The notes below the pieces were generated by a model. The model was given only the letters and a program-made list of their open reading frames with translations, had not been told where the DNA came from and made no database searches. 64,000 nucleotides of DNA from Parafrankia sp. EUN1f. Lineage in GTDB: Bacteria > Actinomycetota > Actinomycetes > Frankiales > Frankiaceae. Below, one piece after another: positions 16,607 through 25,776 of the stretch; position 1 is the stretch's first letter; every line of letters starts with the position of its first letter. The stretch lies in NCBI RefSeq assembly GCF_000177675.1, contig NZ_ADGX01000005.1, positions 44,252 through 108,251 on the forward strand, in the 5' to 3' direction. Both the position numbers and the translations under genes were made by a program.

Positions 16607-18067
16607 ATGAGCAGGCAGAAGGCTGCCCGCGCCGGCGCAGGCGTCCGCCATCCGCGGCGGGCGCGGCTGTTCCGGCGGCGCCGTGGCGTCGTCGGCGTGG
16701 CCGCGCTCGTCGTCGGCGCGACGGCCGCCGCGCTGGTGGTCCCACCGATCGCCGCCGAGGCGTCGAGCCACCGGGAGGCACCGCTGATCAGCGGCGACCC
16801 GGCGGTCGACAACACCGACACCTACGCCTTCGTCAGCCCCGACGACCCGAACACGGTGACGCTCGTCGCCAACTGGCTGCCCTTCCAGGAACCGGCTGGC
16901 GGGCCGAACTTCTACCCGTTCTCCACCGATGCCCGGTACGACATCAACGTCGACAACAACGGTGACGCGAAGCCCGACATCACCTACCGCTGGACCTTCG
17001 CCAGCAGCTACCGCAACCAGAACACGTTCCTCTACAACACCGGGCCGGTGACCTCCCTCGACGACCCGGACCTGAACTTCCGCCAGACCTACCGGCTGGA
17101 ACGGATCAGCGGCGGGAAGTCCACGGTGGTCGCCGACAAGGTGCCGGTCGCGCCGTCGTATGTCGGCAACGCGTCGATGCCGGACTACCTCGCGCTGCGC
17201 ACGGCGTCGCTCACCCAGCTGCCGGGCGGCGGCAAGACGTTCGCCGGACAGGCCGACGACCCGTTCTTCCTGGACCTGAGGGTGTTCGACCTGCTGTACG
17301 GGGGCGACCTCTCCGAGGTCGGCCAGGACAGCCTCGCCGGGTTCAACGTGAACTCGATCGTGCTGCAGGTGCCGAAGGCCGAGCTCGCGCTCAGGGGCGA
17401 CCCGGCGCGGAACCCGGTGATCGGGGTGTGGAGCAGCACCGAGCGGCGCAGCGCCTCGTTGTACGGGCCGACCGACGGCTCCGGCCAGCAGCTGTCCTTC
17501 GGTGGCTGGTCGCAGGTCTCGCGGCTCGGCGCGCCGCTGGTCAACGAGGTGGTCGTGCCGCTGGGGCAGAAGGACCGGTTCAACGCCTCCACCCCGGCCC
17601 GCGACGCCCAGTTCCTGAAGTTCGTCACCGACCCCGAGCTGCCGAAGCTCATCCAGGCGATCTACAAGATCCCCGCACCACCGACGCCGCGCAAGGATCT
17701 GGTCGCGGTCTTCCTGACCGGTGTCAGCAAGGACAACCTCGGGGTCGACCTGAACGCTCACGCGCTGAACGCCGATGTCGACCGGGCGAAGATCGCACCG
17801 TCGGAACAGCTGCGGCTGAACATGTCCATCCCGGCGACCGCGACGCCGAACCGGCTTGGCGTCCTCGGCGGTGACACGGCCGGCTACCCGAACGGCCGCC
17901 GGCTCGGTGACGACGTCGTCGACATCTCGCTGCAGGCCGTGGAAGGTGCTCTGCTGCCGAAGCCGCCGGCCGCGGTCACCGGCCTCGGTGACGGTGTCGA
18001 CGGGCCCGATGTGCGCTTCCGGGGCTGGTTCCCCTATGTCGGCCTGCCCACCTCGGGCTCGAGCTGA
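16607..18067 (+). CDS. Secreted DUF4331-family protein
   Basis: 486 aa from ATG 16607 (AGGGGGA upstream). A basic N-terminus and hydrophobic segment (about 25-48) end at AEASSHREAP. The SSHREAPLISGDPAVDNTD start and the DARYDINVDNNGDAKPD stretch are hallmarks of DUF4331. The Asp/Asn-rich loops look Ca2+-binding-like. The function of the family is unknown. It is divergent from the TPR-NicO-sigma operon over a 215-base intergenic region and followed closely by a small lipoprotein. That conserved-looking layout links it to metal or envelope stress handling, but only by context. Confidence 0.85.
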   Translation: MSRQKAARAGAGVRHPRRARLFRRRRGVVGVAALVVGATAAALVVPPIAAEASSHREAPLISGDPAVDNTDTYAFVSPDDPNTVTLVANWLPFQEPAGGPNFYPFSTDARYDINVDNNGDAKPDITYRWTFASSYRNQNTFLYNTGPVTSLDDPDLNFRQTYRLERISGGKSTVVADKVPVAPSYVGNASMPDYLALRTASLTQLPGGGKTFAGQADDPFFLDLRVFDLLYGGDLSEVGQDSLAGFNVNSIVLQVPKAELALRGDPARNPVIGVWSSTERRSASLYGPTDGSGQQLSFGGWSQVSRLGAPLVNEVVVPLGQKDRFNASTPARDAQFLKFVTDPELPKLIQAIYKIPAPPTPRKDLVAVFLTGVSKDNLGVDLNAHALNADVDRAKIAPSEQLRLNMSIPATATPNRLGVLGGDTAGYPNGRRLGDDVVDISLQAVEGALLPKPPAAVTGLGDGVDGPDVRFRGWFPYVGLPTSGSS

Positions 18068-18081
18068 CGGGCGGCGACGAC

Positions 18082-18513
18082 ATGAGCGCAATTCTGCGCG
18101 GTGGCCACCGCGGCCGCCACGCATCCTTACTCGCCGCCGTCCTCGCTCTCGGCGTCGTCGTCGCCGGAACGACGGCCTGCTCGGATGACGGCCCACCGCC
18201 GTTGCCCGAGGCCGGTGCGTTCGCCGCCGGCGTCTGCCGGGACCTGGCCCCGGACCTGATCGAGACGCTGCGGCTCACCCAGTCGGTGCCCGGCGCCGCG
18301 GACGGGATCGCGACGCTCGCCCGTGACCTCGTCCCATCCCAGGAGAAGCTCTACAACCAGATCGGGGCCGCGGGGGAGTACGCCGGCGATCTGGAGCGGG
18401 TCACCACCGCGGTCGGTTTCCTTCGGCTGCGGGTGGACGCCGGAACCTACGAACCGGCCCTGCTCACGGAGGTGATGACGAGCACCCGGCAGCTGGTGGA
18501 GCGCTGTACCTGA
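18082..18513 (+). CDS. Small lipoprotein of unknown function
   Basis: 143 aa, beginning 14 bases after the DUF4331 stop, so in the same operon. The signal peptide ends in a lipobox (VAGTTAC) at about Cys33. The mature part is alpha-helical with two further cysteines (GVCRDL and the penultimate Cys), which could form one disulfide. No known domain was recognised. It is likely a helper of the DUF4331 protein outside the membrane. Confidence 0.75.
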   Translation: MSAILRGGHRGRHASLLAAVLALGVVVAGTTACSDDGPPPLPEAGAFAAGVCRDLAPDLIETLRLTQSVPGAADGIATLARDLVPSQEKLYNQIGAAGEYAGDLERVTTAVGFLRLRVDAGTYEPALLTEVMTSTRQLVERCT

Positions 18514-18680
18514 CCGGCGATCACGGGCACTCGGCAGAGCCACTGGTTCCCCGTCCGGCCGCTGCGCGGTGCGGGGAACCAGCCGAGCCCAGGCCATGGG
18601 AACACCGGCCAGGGCGCCGGCGTGTTGTCGAGAAGCGGACAGAAGGCGCGCAGATCCGGCATCGATCCCGTGGTGGTCGC

Positions 18681-18693
18681 TAGGGTCGTCACT
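18681..18693 (+). promoter_or_regulatory. -10 box of leaderless promoter
   Basis: TAGGGT at 18681-18686, then exactly seven bases, then GTG 18694. No ribosome site is present. The arrangement matches leaderless actinobacterial genes. Confidence 0.6.
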
Positions 18694-19314
18694 GTGAGTG
18701 GTCGGGGATTTCTTGGTCTGTCCAGAGGTATTGCTCTGTCCAGCAGGCTTGGCCTGGCGGTAGTCGCGTGTGTCGCCTTCGCGGGATGCTCCGGGGAATC
18801 CGATCGGGAAAGCGCGCCGGACTCCCGCGCGACGGTGTCGAACGCGCCCGACGCGAGCGCGACCGGCGAGGCGTCGCCAACGCCGCCGCCGTCGCCGTCG
18901 CAGGCGCCGCAGGCTCTTCCGCCGTCACCATTGCCGACCACGGCCTACCCGCCGTTGCCCGGCTTCGGTACGGCGCACGATTTCGGCAGCGTGACGGCTG
19001 TCTCCGGCACCGACGCCGCCGGTGGTGCCACGCTGACTCTCGACCGGTTGGCCTACATCCACTGCACACCGCAGCCCAACCAGCTGGAGGAGTGCCTCGA
19101 CGGTTACCGCGTCGAGCCGGTGGACGGGGGCCGGCGCCAGTACCCGGTGGCATCGACCGTCAAGGTCACCCTGGTCGTGCAACCCGAGATGTACCGGGAC
19201 GGCACCCTCGCCGACCTGCGGACGTTCGTCGCCGACCGACCGTCCAACCTGATGCTGCTGCGGCTCGACGAGGCGGGCCGGGTCGTCGCCGTCGGCCAGC
19301 CCTGGGTGCCCTGA
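18694..19314 (+). CDS. Lipoprotein of unknown function
   Basis: 206 aa from GTG 18694, chosen because a TAGGGT -10 box lies seven bases upstream, giving a leaderless message; a longer frame opens at 18622. The signal peptide ends in the lipobox VAFAGC. A Ser/Pro/Ala-rich spacer is followed by a compact beta-rich domain from about residue 90 with two cysteines (YIHCTP, EECLDG). The fold is not recognised. It is probably a surface-exposed binding or sensor protein. Confidence 0.72.
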   Translation: MSGRGFLGLSRGIALSSRLGLAVVACVAFAGCSGESDRESAPDSRATVSNAPDASATGEASPTPPPSPSQAPQALPPSPLPTTAYPPLPGFGTAHDFGSVTAVSGTDAAGGATLTLDRLAYIHCTPQPNQLEECLDGYRVEPVDGGRRQYPVASTVKVTLVVQPEMYRDGTLADLRTFVADRPSNLMLLRLDEAGRVVAVGQPWVP

Positions 19315-19344
19315 CCTGGCCGAGGGTCGAGTACCCACCGGCGC

Positions 19345-20013
19345 TCAGCTGCGGAGCTCCCTGCTGGGACGGATCAGGTGGAAGCCGCTGACAGCTCCGT
19401 GCAGAACGAGCGACCATCTGGTGTCCCCGGCCGAGGACCACCGAAGGGACCACCAGGTCAGCGAGGCGTGGGCGACGGAGAAACCGAAAGGCATGCGCAC
19501 GCCTGAAGGGATGCCCAGGTGGAGCCGATGGGCCGCCTCCACCGTCTCGCCGTGTGCGATGACGAGGACACGCTGGCCCTCGTGCCGGCTGATCATCTCC
19601 TGCAGGCAACCGCCGGCCCGGATGAGGAACTGGCTCCAGCTCTCCGACCCCGGGGCGAAGGGCTCCTCGGGCCGGTCGGAGGGATGCCCGCCGAACTCGG
19701 CGATGATGTCGGCCCACGGTCGGCCGTCCGCCTCGCCGTGATCGGGCCCCGTCAGCCGTGGCTCGATCAGCACCGGCAGCGCGAGCTCGTCGCTGACGGC
19801 CTGCGCGGTCTCCCGGACCCGCAGCCGGGGTGACGCGTAGAGGGCGTCGACGGGGCGGTCGTCGTGCAGGGGCCGCAGGGCCCTGGCGAGGTCCGCGGCC
19901 TGGGTGTGGCCGCGCGGTGTCAGGCCGGTGCAGCCGATATCCCCACCGGCAATCCAGGCGATGTTGCAGTGTGCCTCGCCGTGCCGCACCAGCAACAAAT
20001 CCGTGTCGGGCAC
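19345..20013 (-). CDS. Histidine phosphatase (phosphoglycerate-mutase-like) family protein
   Basis: 222 aa from GTG 20013 with AGGAG nearby. The N-terminal LLLVRHGEAHCN carries the catalytic RHG histidine; SPRLRVRETAQAV supplies the second Arg; VIAHGETVEAA supplies the second His. The protein is a branch-1 phosphatase (PGAM/CobC/SixA type); acid phosphatase or small-metabolite phosphatase activity is expected and glycolytic mutase activity is unlikely at this length and context. The open frame runs far upstream into the next gene, but that extension is a shadow of the HxlR gene. Confidence 0.85.
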   Translation of the reverse strand: MPDTDLLLVRHGEAHCNIAWIAGGDIGCTGLTPRGHTQAADLARALRPLHDDRPVDALYASPRLRVRETAQAVSDELALPVLIEPRLTGPDHGEADGRPWADIIAEFGGHPSDRPEEPFAPGSESWSQFLIRAGGCLQEMISRHEGQRVLVIAHGETVEAAHRLHLGIPSGVRMPFGFSVAHASLTWWSLRWSSAGDTRWSLVLHGAVSGFHLIRPSRELRS

Positions 20014-20084
20014 GCATGCACTCCTGTGGGCTGCGGTGACCCTCGCGCCCGGACCCTCCGGCCGACGCGACCTGGCTCCTGATC

Positions 20085-20606
20085 TTATCGGTCGGTGACC
20101 TGGCTCGCCGCCGTTTCGGTACCGGTCGTGCCGTGGCGGGTCGAGGCGATGATGCCGTCGTGGTCGCCGGGGCCGGCGACCGCCCGTAGGTCGCGCGGGC
20201 CGACCGGCTCCCCGCACTGTGAGCAGGTCAGGGCGGTGTGCATGATCTCCCCGCAGCCGGTGTGCCGCAACTGCAGCGGCGGGCCGTCGGGTGCCGCGTA
20301 CCGGTCGCCCCACTCCCGCATGGCGGTCAGGACGGGCCACAGCGCGCGGCCCTTGTCGGTCAGTCGGTAGTCGTACCGCACCGGATGGTCCTGGTAGGGC
20401 ACCCGGGTCAACACCCCTGCCTCGACGAGCCCCGCGAGGCGCTGGTTGAGCACGTTGCGGGAGATCCCGAGCCGCCGCTGGATCTCGTCGAAGCGGGTCA
20501 CGCCGAGGAAGGCGTCCCGGACGATCAGCATCGTCCACCACTCGCCGATGACCTCGAGGCACTGTGCGACGGAGCAGTGCATGTCGGCGAAGCTCTTGCG
20601 CTCCAT
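20085..20606 (-). CDS. HxlR-family winged-helix regulator with Cys-rich tail
   Basis: 173 aa. CSVAQCLEVIGEWWTMLIVRDAFLGVTRFDEIQ (first part quoted) is the classic HxlR start, with the redox-type Cys near residue 11 and the winged helix LGISRNVLNQRLAGLVEAGV. An unusual C-terminal tail contains CGEIMHTALTCSQCG, a Zn-ribbon-like Cys cluster. It is divergent from an MFS pump; both starts lie 6-7 bases from TANNGT boxes. It probably represses the pump and itself in response to a quinone, aldehyde or drug-like ligand (inference). Confidence 0.9.
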   Translation of the reverse strand: MERKSFADMHCSVAQCLEVIGEWWTMLIVRDAFLGVTRFDEIQRRLGISRNVLNQRLAGLVEAGVLTRVPYQDHPVRYDYRLTDKGRALWPVLTAMREWGDRYAAPDGPPLQLRHTGCGEIMHTALTCSQCGEPVGPRDLRAVAGPGDHDGIIASTRHGTTGTETAASQVTDR

Positions 20607-20660
20607 GTCCTCACGCTAGTGGGTTGCTTGATAGAACTGCAAACCCCTACGGTGAGTCCT
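20607..20660. promoter_or_regulatory. Divergent leaderless promoters of HxlR and MFS genes
   Basis: On the minus strand TAGCGT (20618-20613) is six bases before the HxlR ATG. On the plus strand TACGGT (20648-20653) is seven bases before the MFS ATG at 20661. Between them GTTGC-N11-GCAAAC is a possible HxlR operator. Confidence 0.55.
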
Positions 20661-22082
20661 ATGACAGAACTGATGGTGGGGCGGCGGCGCGACGCGTCGT
20701 CGGGCCGGATCGCGGTGGCGTCCGGGCGTGAGGTCCTGCTGATCGTGTGTGCCGGCGTGATCCTGGTGAACCTCGACCTGTTCGTGGTCAATGTGGCCCT
20801 GCCGCAGATCGCCCGCGACCTCGGCGAACGTGACCTCGGCACGCTGTCCTGGGTGCTGAACGGGTACGCCGTGGTCTACGCGGCGCTGCTGGTCTTCTTC
20901 GGCCGCCTCGCCGACCGGTACCGGCGCGACCTCGGCTTCCTGCTCGGTGTCGCGGTGTTCACGGTGGCCTCCGCCGCGTGCGCCGCGGCCACCAGCGTCG
21001 CGATGCTGGTCGGTTTCCGGCTGCTGCAGGCCGCCGGCGCCGCGCTGGTCACCCCGACCTCGCTCGGCCTGGTGCTCGCGACCCATTCCGCCGAGCGCCG
21101 CCAGGGTGCGGTGCGGGCCTGGACCGCCCTCGGCGGCATGGCGGCGGCGGTCGGCCCGGTGGTCGGTGGCCTGCTCGTCACCGCCAGCTGGCGTTGGACT
21201 TTCCTGGTGAACATCCCGGTCGGCGTCGCGGCCCTCGCGGTCGGCTATCGCAGGCTGCCGCACCTGGCCGGCCAGCCGACGGAACGCCCCGACGCGCTCG
21301 GCGTGCTGCTGGCGACCGGGGGAGTGGGGCTGCTGACCGCCGGGCTCGTGCGCGGCGGTGACTGGGGCTGGTCGTCGCCGCCTCTGCTCGCCACCCTGCT
21401 CGGCGGCGCGGTGCTGGTGGCGCTGTTCGCGGCGCACTGCGCGGCGAGTCGGAACCCGCTGGTCGCGCCGGCGCTGTTCACGAACCGCGCCTTCACCGGC
21501 GCATCCGCGGTGGCGGTCCTGTTCTCGGCGTCCTTCGCCGGGATGCTGCTGTCGATCGTGCTCTGGGTGCAGGGGTACTGGGGCTGGTCGGCGCTGCGCG
21601 CGGGCCTGGCGATCGCCCCGGGGCCGCTGATGGTCCCGCTGGTGTCCTTCGGCGTCGCCGGTGCCCTGATCGCGCGGTACGGGCCGGCGGTCGTCATGGC
21701 TGTCGGCAGTGCTGTGTTCGGCGCAGGGCTGGCCTGGTGGGCGCTGGCGATCACCATCGAGCCGAACTACGTCTCCGGCATGCTCGGCGGCATGATCCTC
21801 ACCGGGGTCGGTGTCGGCCTGACGCTGCCGACCCTGATGGCCGCCGCGGCCGCGTCGCTGCCGCCGCAGGCGTTCGCGACCGGGTCCGCCGTCGTCAACA
21901 TGATCCGCCAGATCGGCTTCGTGCTGGGAGTGGCCGTCGTCATCGCCGTGATCGGTGGGTCGTCGGCGGACGCGGGCGTGCCGCTGGGGGTCTTCCGGAA
22001 CGCGTGGTGGGTGACCGCCGGGCTCGCGTTCGCCGGCATCCTTCCCACGGTCCTACTGGCGCGCGTTCGTCCGCGACCATAG
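20661..22082 (+). CDS. MFS drug-type exporter (DHA2/EmrB-like, 14 TM)
   Basis: 473 aa; ATG 20661 appears leaderless. TM1 contains LVNLDLFVVNVALPQIARDLG, the D1 motif of 14-TM proton-driven drug exporters; GRLADRYRRDLGF is motif A; LLQAAGAALVTPTSLGLV and GPVVGGLL correspond to motifs B and C. It should export an amphipathic drug or metabolite in exchange for protons. Control by the divergent HxlR regulator is likely. Confidence 0.9.
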   Translation: MTELMVGRRRDASSGRIAVASGREVLLIVCAGVILVNLDLFVVNVALPQIARDLGERDLGTLSWVLNGYAVVYAALLVFFGRLADRYRRDLGFLLGVAVFTVASAACAAATSVAMLVGFRLLQAAGAALVTPTSLGLVLATHSAERRQGAVRAWTALGGMAAAVGPVVGGLLVTASWRWTFLVNIPVGVAALAVGYRRLPHLAGQPTERPDALGVLLATGGVGLLTAGLVRGGDWGWSSPPLLATLLGGAVLVALFAAHCAASRNPLVAPALFTNRAFTGASAVAVLFSASFAGMLLSIVLWVQGYWGWSALRAGLAIAPGPLMVPLVSFGVAGALIARYGPAVVMAVGSAVFGAGLAWWALAITIEPNYVSGMLGGMILTGVGVGLTLPTLMAAAAASLPPQAFATGSAVVNMIRQIGFVLGVAVVIAVIGGSSADAGVPLGVFRNAWWVTAGLAFAGILPTVLLARVRPRP

Positions 22083-22102
22083 CGCCACCATCCGCGCCAG
22101 TA

Positions 22103-22129
22103 TTGACACTGCTGAGTGCCACATACGAC
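22103..22129 (+). promoter_or_regulatory. Possible sigma-70-type promoter before amidohydrolase operon
   Basis: TTGACA at 22103-22108 and TACGAC at 22124-22129 with a 15-base spacer, overlapping a small CACT-GCTG-AGTG dyad. The spacer is short, so confidence is low. Confidence 0.35.
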
Positions 22130-22235
22130 ACTCCTCGATGCCCATTGTGTCGGGTGTCACGGAAGGTGGCAGCGGGTTGGTGTTGCCTCCGGCTCGGCCC
22201 CGGGCGAGATCGCATCCGAGGGAGGCGCTGAGGCA

Positions 22236-23960
22236 ATGTCCTTATACGATCTTGTGATCAAGGGTGGGACCGTCGTCGACGGCCTGCAGACCCCGCGTTA
22301 CAGGGCAGATGTCGCCATCAGGGGCGGCCAGGTCGTGCAGATCGGCCGGGTGAGCGCGTCGGACGGCGCCGAGGTCGTCGACGCGTCCGGCAAGGTCGTG
22401 GCGCCCGGCTTCGTCGACCTGCACACCCACTACGACAGCCAGGTCTTCTGGGACCCGTGGTGCACGATGTCCGGCTGGCACGGCGTGACGAGCGTCGTGA
22501 TCGGCAACTGCGGCTTCGGGTTCGCGCCCTGCAAGCCGGCCGACCGCGAGCGGGCGATGCTGAGCCTGTCGCGCAACGAGGCCGTCCCGATGGAGACGAT
22601 GCGGGTCGGGATGCCGTGGGACTGGGAGACCTTCCCCGAGTTCCTCGACAGCATCGACCGCACGCCCAAGGGCGTGAACGTGATGTCGTTCGTGCCGCTG
22701 TCCCCGCTCTACGGCTACGTCGTCGGTCTGGACGAGGCCAAGTCCCGGACGGTGACCGACGAGGAGCTGGCCCGCATGTGCGCGCTGCTCGTCCAGGCGA
22801 TGGAGGCCGGCGCCTGCGGGCTGAGCGCCCAGATCCTCGGCGAGGTCGGCAACGTCCAGCTCGACTACGACGGCACCCCGATGGTCACCGACCTGATGAG
22901 CGAGCGGGAGGTGCGCGCGTTCTGCCAGGCGCTGGGCTCGCTGGGCCGCGGCGTCGCCCAGGTCACCTCCCCGCTGGAGACGGCGGCCTTCATGGCCCGC
23001 GAGAGCGGCCGGCCGATCATCTGGAACGCGCTGCTCGCCGACGGCGCCCTCAACCAGCACGGCGGCCAGCTGATCACACACCGGGACGCGCTCAAGCGTC
23101 TCGCCGAGCTCAACGAGGACGAGGGCGTGCGCGTCTTCGCGCAGGCCCTGACCACCAACTTCGCCTCCGAGTTCACGTTCGAGGAGTACAACCTCGCCGA
23201 CGCGATCCCCTGCTGGAAGGAGGCACTGCTCGGCACGGTCGAGGAGAAGCGGGTCAAGCTGGCCGACCCGGCCCGGCGGGCGGCGATGAAGGAGGTCCAC
23301 GAGCAGCGGGGCGGACTGTTCGGCGCCGGCTACCCGCTCGACGACATCAAGGTGCACTGGATCTCCAGCGACGTCACCCGCGCCCGCCACCTCAAGGACA
23401 CGTACGAGGGCTACACCGTCGGCGAGATCGCCGCCCGGGAGGGCAAGCACCCGATCGACGCCATGCTCGACGTCGCCGTCGCCGGTGAGCTGCGGGTCGG
23501 GTTCGCGACGCCGCTGCTGGAGACGCCGCCCGAGTCCATGCGGGAGATCGCCAACGCGCCCGTCGCGCTGCCCGGCGTCAGTGACGGCGGCGCGCACACG
23601 AAGTTCGTCACCACCGCGCGCTACCCCAGCGAGCTGCTCGGCCTGTGGGTGCGCGAGCACGGGATCATGTCGCTGGAGCAGGCGCACTGGCGGCTGTCCG
23701 CCTACCCGGCCGCCGCCGCCGGGCTGAAGGGCCGCGGCTTCCTCGCCGAGGGGGCGCCGGCGGACGTGATCGTCTACGACCCGCAGACCGTGGACAGCCT
23801 GCCCGCCGAGCGGGTGTGGGACTACCCGGCCGGCGAATGGCGTCTCATCCAGAAGGCCGTCGGCTACGACCGGATCATCGTCAACGGAAAGACGACGTTC
23901 GTCGACGGTGAATGCACCCAGGAAACGCCGGGCCGGCTGCTTCGCCACGGCACGGACTGA
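22236..23960 (+). CDS. N-acyl-D-amino-acid deacylase-type amidohydrolase
   Basis: 574 aa from ATG 22236. The layout is that of D-aminoacylase-like metal hydrolases: N-terminal beta part (LVIKGGTVVDG), FVDLHTHYDSQVFWDP with His63/His65, GNCGFGFAPC (bridging Cys), a long TIM-barrel, then PGVSDGGAHTKFV with the catalytic Asp and a C-terminal DVIVYDPQTV. The family hydrolyses N-acyl-D-amino acids or related amides or lactones in the cytoplasm; this actinobacterial branch has unproven substrates. The next gene starts 17 bases downstream, so they form an operon. Confidence 0.85.
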   Translation: MSLYDLVIKGGTVVDGLQTPRYRADVAIRGGQVVQIGRVSASDGAEVVDASGKVVAPGFVDLHTHYDSQVFWDPWCTMSGWHGVTSVVIGNCGFGFAPCKPADRERAMLSLSRNEAVPMETMRVGMPWDWETFPEFLDSIDRTPKGVNVMSFVPLSPLYGYVVGLDEAKSRTVTDEELARMCALLVQAMEAGACGLSAQILGEVGNVQLDYDGTPMVTDLMSEREVRAFCQALGSLGRGVAQVTSPLETAAFMARESGRPIIWNALLADGALNQHGGQLITHRDALKRLAELNEDEGVRVFAQALTTNFASEFTFEEYNLADAIPCWKEALLGTVEEKRVKLADPARRAAMKEVHEQRGGLFGAGYPLDDIKVHWISSDVTRARHLKDTYEGYTVGEIAAREGKHPIDAMLDVAVAGELRVGFATPLLETPPESMREIANAPVALPGVSDGGAHTKFVTTARYPSELLGLWVREHGIMSLEQAHWRLSAYPAAAAGLKGRGFLAEGAPADVIVYDPQTVDSLPAERVWDYPAGEWRLIQKAVGYDRIIVNGKTTFVDGECTQETPGRLLRHGTD

Positions 23961-23977
23961 CGGCGGGGGAGAGAGTC

Positions 23978-25204
23978 ATGTCAGCAGGAACCGACTTATC
24001 GGGTATCGACACGGTTTTCGACACCGACAACCACTACTGGGAGTCGAGCGACGCCTTCACCCGCCACCGCGACCCGAAGTTCGCCGACCGTGGCCTACGT
24101 GTGGTCGAGGTCGACGGCACCCCACGCTATTTTCTCGGTGATCGCGCGCACCCCATCCTGCCAGGCCCGGGAGACGCGCATCCGCGACCGCGCCCGGGCG
24201 CGTTGTTCGACTATTTCAGCGGGCGGTCGGACAAGGGCTCGGTCGGCCACGAGCTTTCCTGCGAGGTGCCCGCCGAGCATCCGGAGTGGTTCGACCGTGA
24301 CGCCAGGCTGGCCTGCATGGACGCCCAGGGCGTCGAGGCGGTCTGGATGTTCCCGTCCCACGCCGTGTGCATCGAGGGACCGATGCAGCCGGACATCGAG
24401 GGTGCGCTGGAGGTGTTGCGAGCCTTCAACCGCTGGGTCGACGACGACTGGGGCTTCGCGTACCAGAACCGGATCTTCGGCGCGCCCTTCCTGTCGCTGT
24501 CCGATCCGGATGGCGCCGTCGCCGAGCTGGAATGGGCACTGGAACGCGGCGCGCGGGTGGTCAGCATTCGCAACGGGCCGGCCTTCACCCCGGACGGCAC
24601 GATCTCGCCGGCGGATCCCGTCTTCGATCCGTTCTGGGCCCGGGTGCAGGAGGCGGGCATTGTCATCGCGCCGCACCTCGGCTATGACGAGGGCTATCGC
24701 GAGGTGGAGATGGCCGTCGCGCGGGCCTGGGGCTACCGGGCCGCCGAGCGAACCGGGGACACCAACGCGCTCACCGTGAGCGAGCCGTTCGTGCAGATGC
24801 TGATGAAGCACCGCCTCGTGCACGACTTCGCCGCGGCCCTGGTCACCCATGGGCTTTTCGAGCGCCATCCCGGGCTGCGCTTCGCCTTCATCGAAAGCGG
24901 CGGAACCTGGGTGGGTCCGCTCCTGCACGGGCTGGAACTGCTCGCCGCGCAGCACCCGGGAATGTTCCGCACCTCACCGGTCGACCAGTTCATCGAGCAC
25001 TGCTGGGTCGCTCCGTTCGTGGAGGACCGGGTCGAGGATCTGGCCGCCCACCTGCCGGTCGAGCGGATCCTGTTCGGTTCGGACTGGCCGCATGCCGAGG
25101 GCCTGCGCGAGCCCAGGGACTTCCTCGCCGGACTGGCCGGGTTCTCTCCGCGGGCGCAGCGGCGAATCATGGTGGACAACGCCCGCGAGCTCACCCTGCC
25201 CTGA
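23978..25204 (+). CDS. Amidohydrolase_2 (ACMSD-like) family protein
   Basis: 408 aa; ATG 23978 follows GGGGGAGAGAG. DTDNHYWESSDAFTRHRDP near residue 14 is a motif of a large actinobacterial amidohydrolase_2 group. Other expected residues include His in IAPHLGY, the VTHGLFERHPGLRFAFIESG strand and GSDWPHAEG with the catalytic Asp. ACMSD-like enzymes perform decarboxylation or hydrolysis of aromatic-ring-cleavage products, so a catabolic role is likely. It is the second gene of the amidohydrolase operon. Confidence 0.85.
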   Translation: MSAGTDLSGIDTVFDTDNHYWESSDAFTRHRDPKFADRGLRVVEVDGTPRYFLGDRAHPILPGPGDAHPRPRPGALFDYFSGRSDKGSVGHELSCEVPAEHPEWFDRDARLACMDAQGVEAVWMFPSHAVCIEGPMQPDIEGALEVLRAFNRWVDDDWGFAYQNRIFGAPFLSLSDPDGAVAELEWALERGARVVSIRNGPAFTPDGTISPADPVFDPFWARVQEAGIVIAPHLGYDEGYREVEMAVARAWGYRAAERTGDTNALTVSEPFVQMLMKHRLVHDFAAALVTHGLFERHPGLRFAFIESGGTWVGPLLHGLELLAAQHPGMFRTSPVDQFIEHCWVAPFVEDRVEDLAAHLPVERILFGSDWPHAEGLREPRDFLAGLAGFSPRAQRRIMVDNARELTLP

Positions 25205-25248
25205 GCTTTCGTGGGTGGGGCCGAGCAGGCTCGGGGAGGGTGGGAGCG

Positions 25249-25680
25249 GTGAGGATCGCACCGGCGGACGACGCCATGTTCCGTGAACGCGACGCCTGGC
25301 GTTACGACCCGCCCTACGACTTCTACGACAGCGACGGGCTGCCCGTGAAGAACCCGGAGCTGTTCCTCGCCGTGCGCGACGAGTGGGGAGGCCTCGTCGG
25401 CTTCTACTTCTTCGAACCGTGCGGCGACGCGTTGTTCTACGGACTCGGCCTGCGGCCGGACCTCACCGGTCGCGGGCTTGGTGAGCGTTTCGTGCGTGCC
25501 GGGCTGGCGTTCGCTCACTCCATCCACGGCCGGCGCTCCGTCGTGCTCGACGTCGCGGCTTTCAACGAACGCGCCGTCCGGGTGTACCGGCGGGTCGGAT
25601 TCACCGAGACGGGTCGGCATACCGAGACCTTCGACGGCTACGGGCCCGTCGAGTTCATCGACATGGAGATGCCTGGCTGA
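25249..25680 (+). CDS. GNAT-family N-acetyltransferase
   Basis: 143 aa from GTG 25249, the better-spaced of two in-frame GTG codons (the other is 25240). GLRPDLTGRGLGERFVRAGL is the acetyl-CoA pyrophosphate-binding motif A; VLDVAAFNERAVRVYRRVGF is motif B. It transfers an acetyl group to an amine of unknown identity. The gene starts 44 bases after the amidohydrolase stop and may end that operon. Confidence 0.82.
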   Translation: MRIAPADDAMFRERDAWRYDPPYDFYDSDGLPVKNPELFLAVRDEWGGLVGFYFFEPCGDALFYGLGLRPDLTGRGLGERFVRAGLAFAHSIHGRRSVVLDVAAFNERAVRVYRRVGFTETGRHTETFDGYGPVEFIDMEMPG

Positions 25681-25776
25681 ACACCGCTGGTGCGGGCTGT
25701 TCCGGGCAGGGCTGTGCCGGGCGGGCCGGGGTGACCCGCCCGAGGTCCGTCGCATCTCTGGATTGCTCATGGGCAA

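Noticed and set aside
19345..20562. 405-aa extension of the histidine phosphatase
   Set aside because: The extra N-terminal part overlaps the HxlR gene out of frame; GTG 20013 has a ribosome site.
22242..23948. 568-aa minus-strand frame
   Set aside because: Shadow of the D-aminoacylase-type gene.
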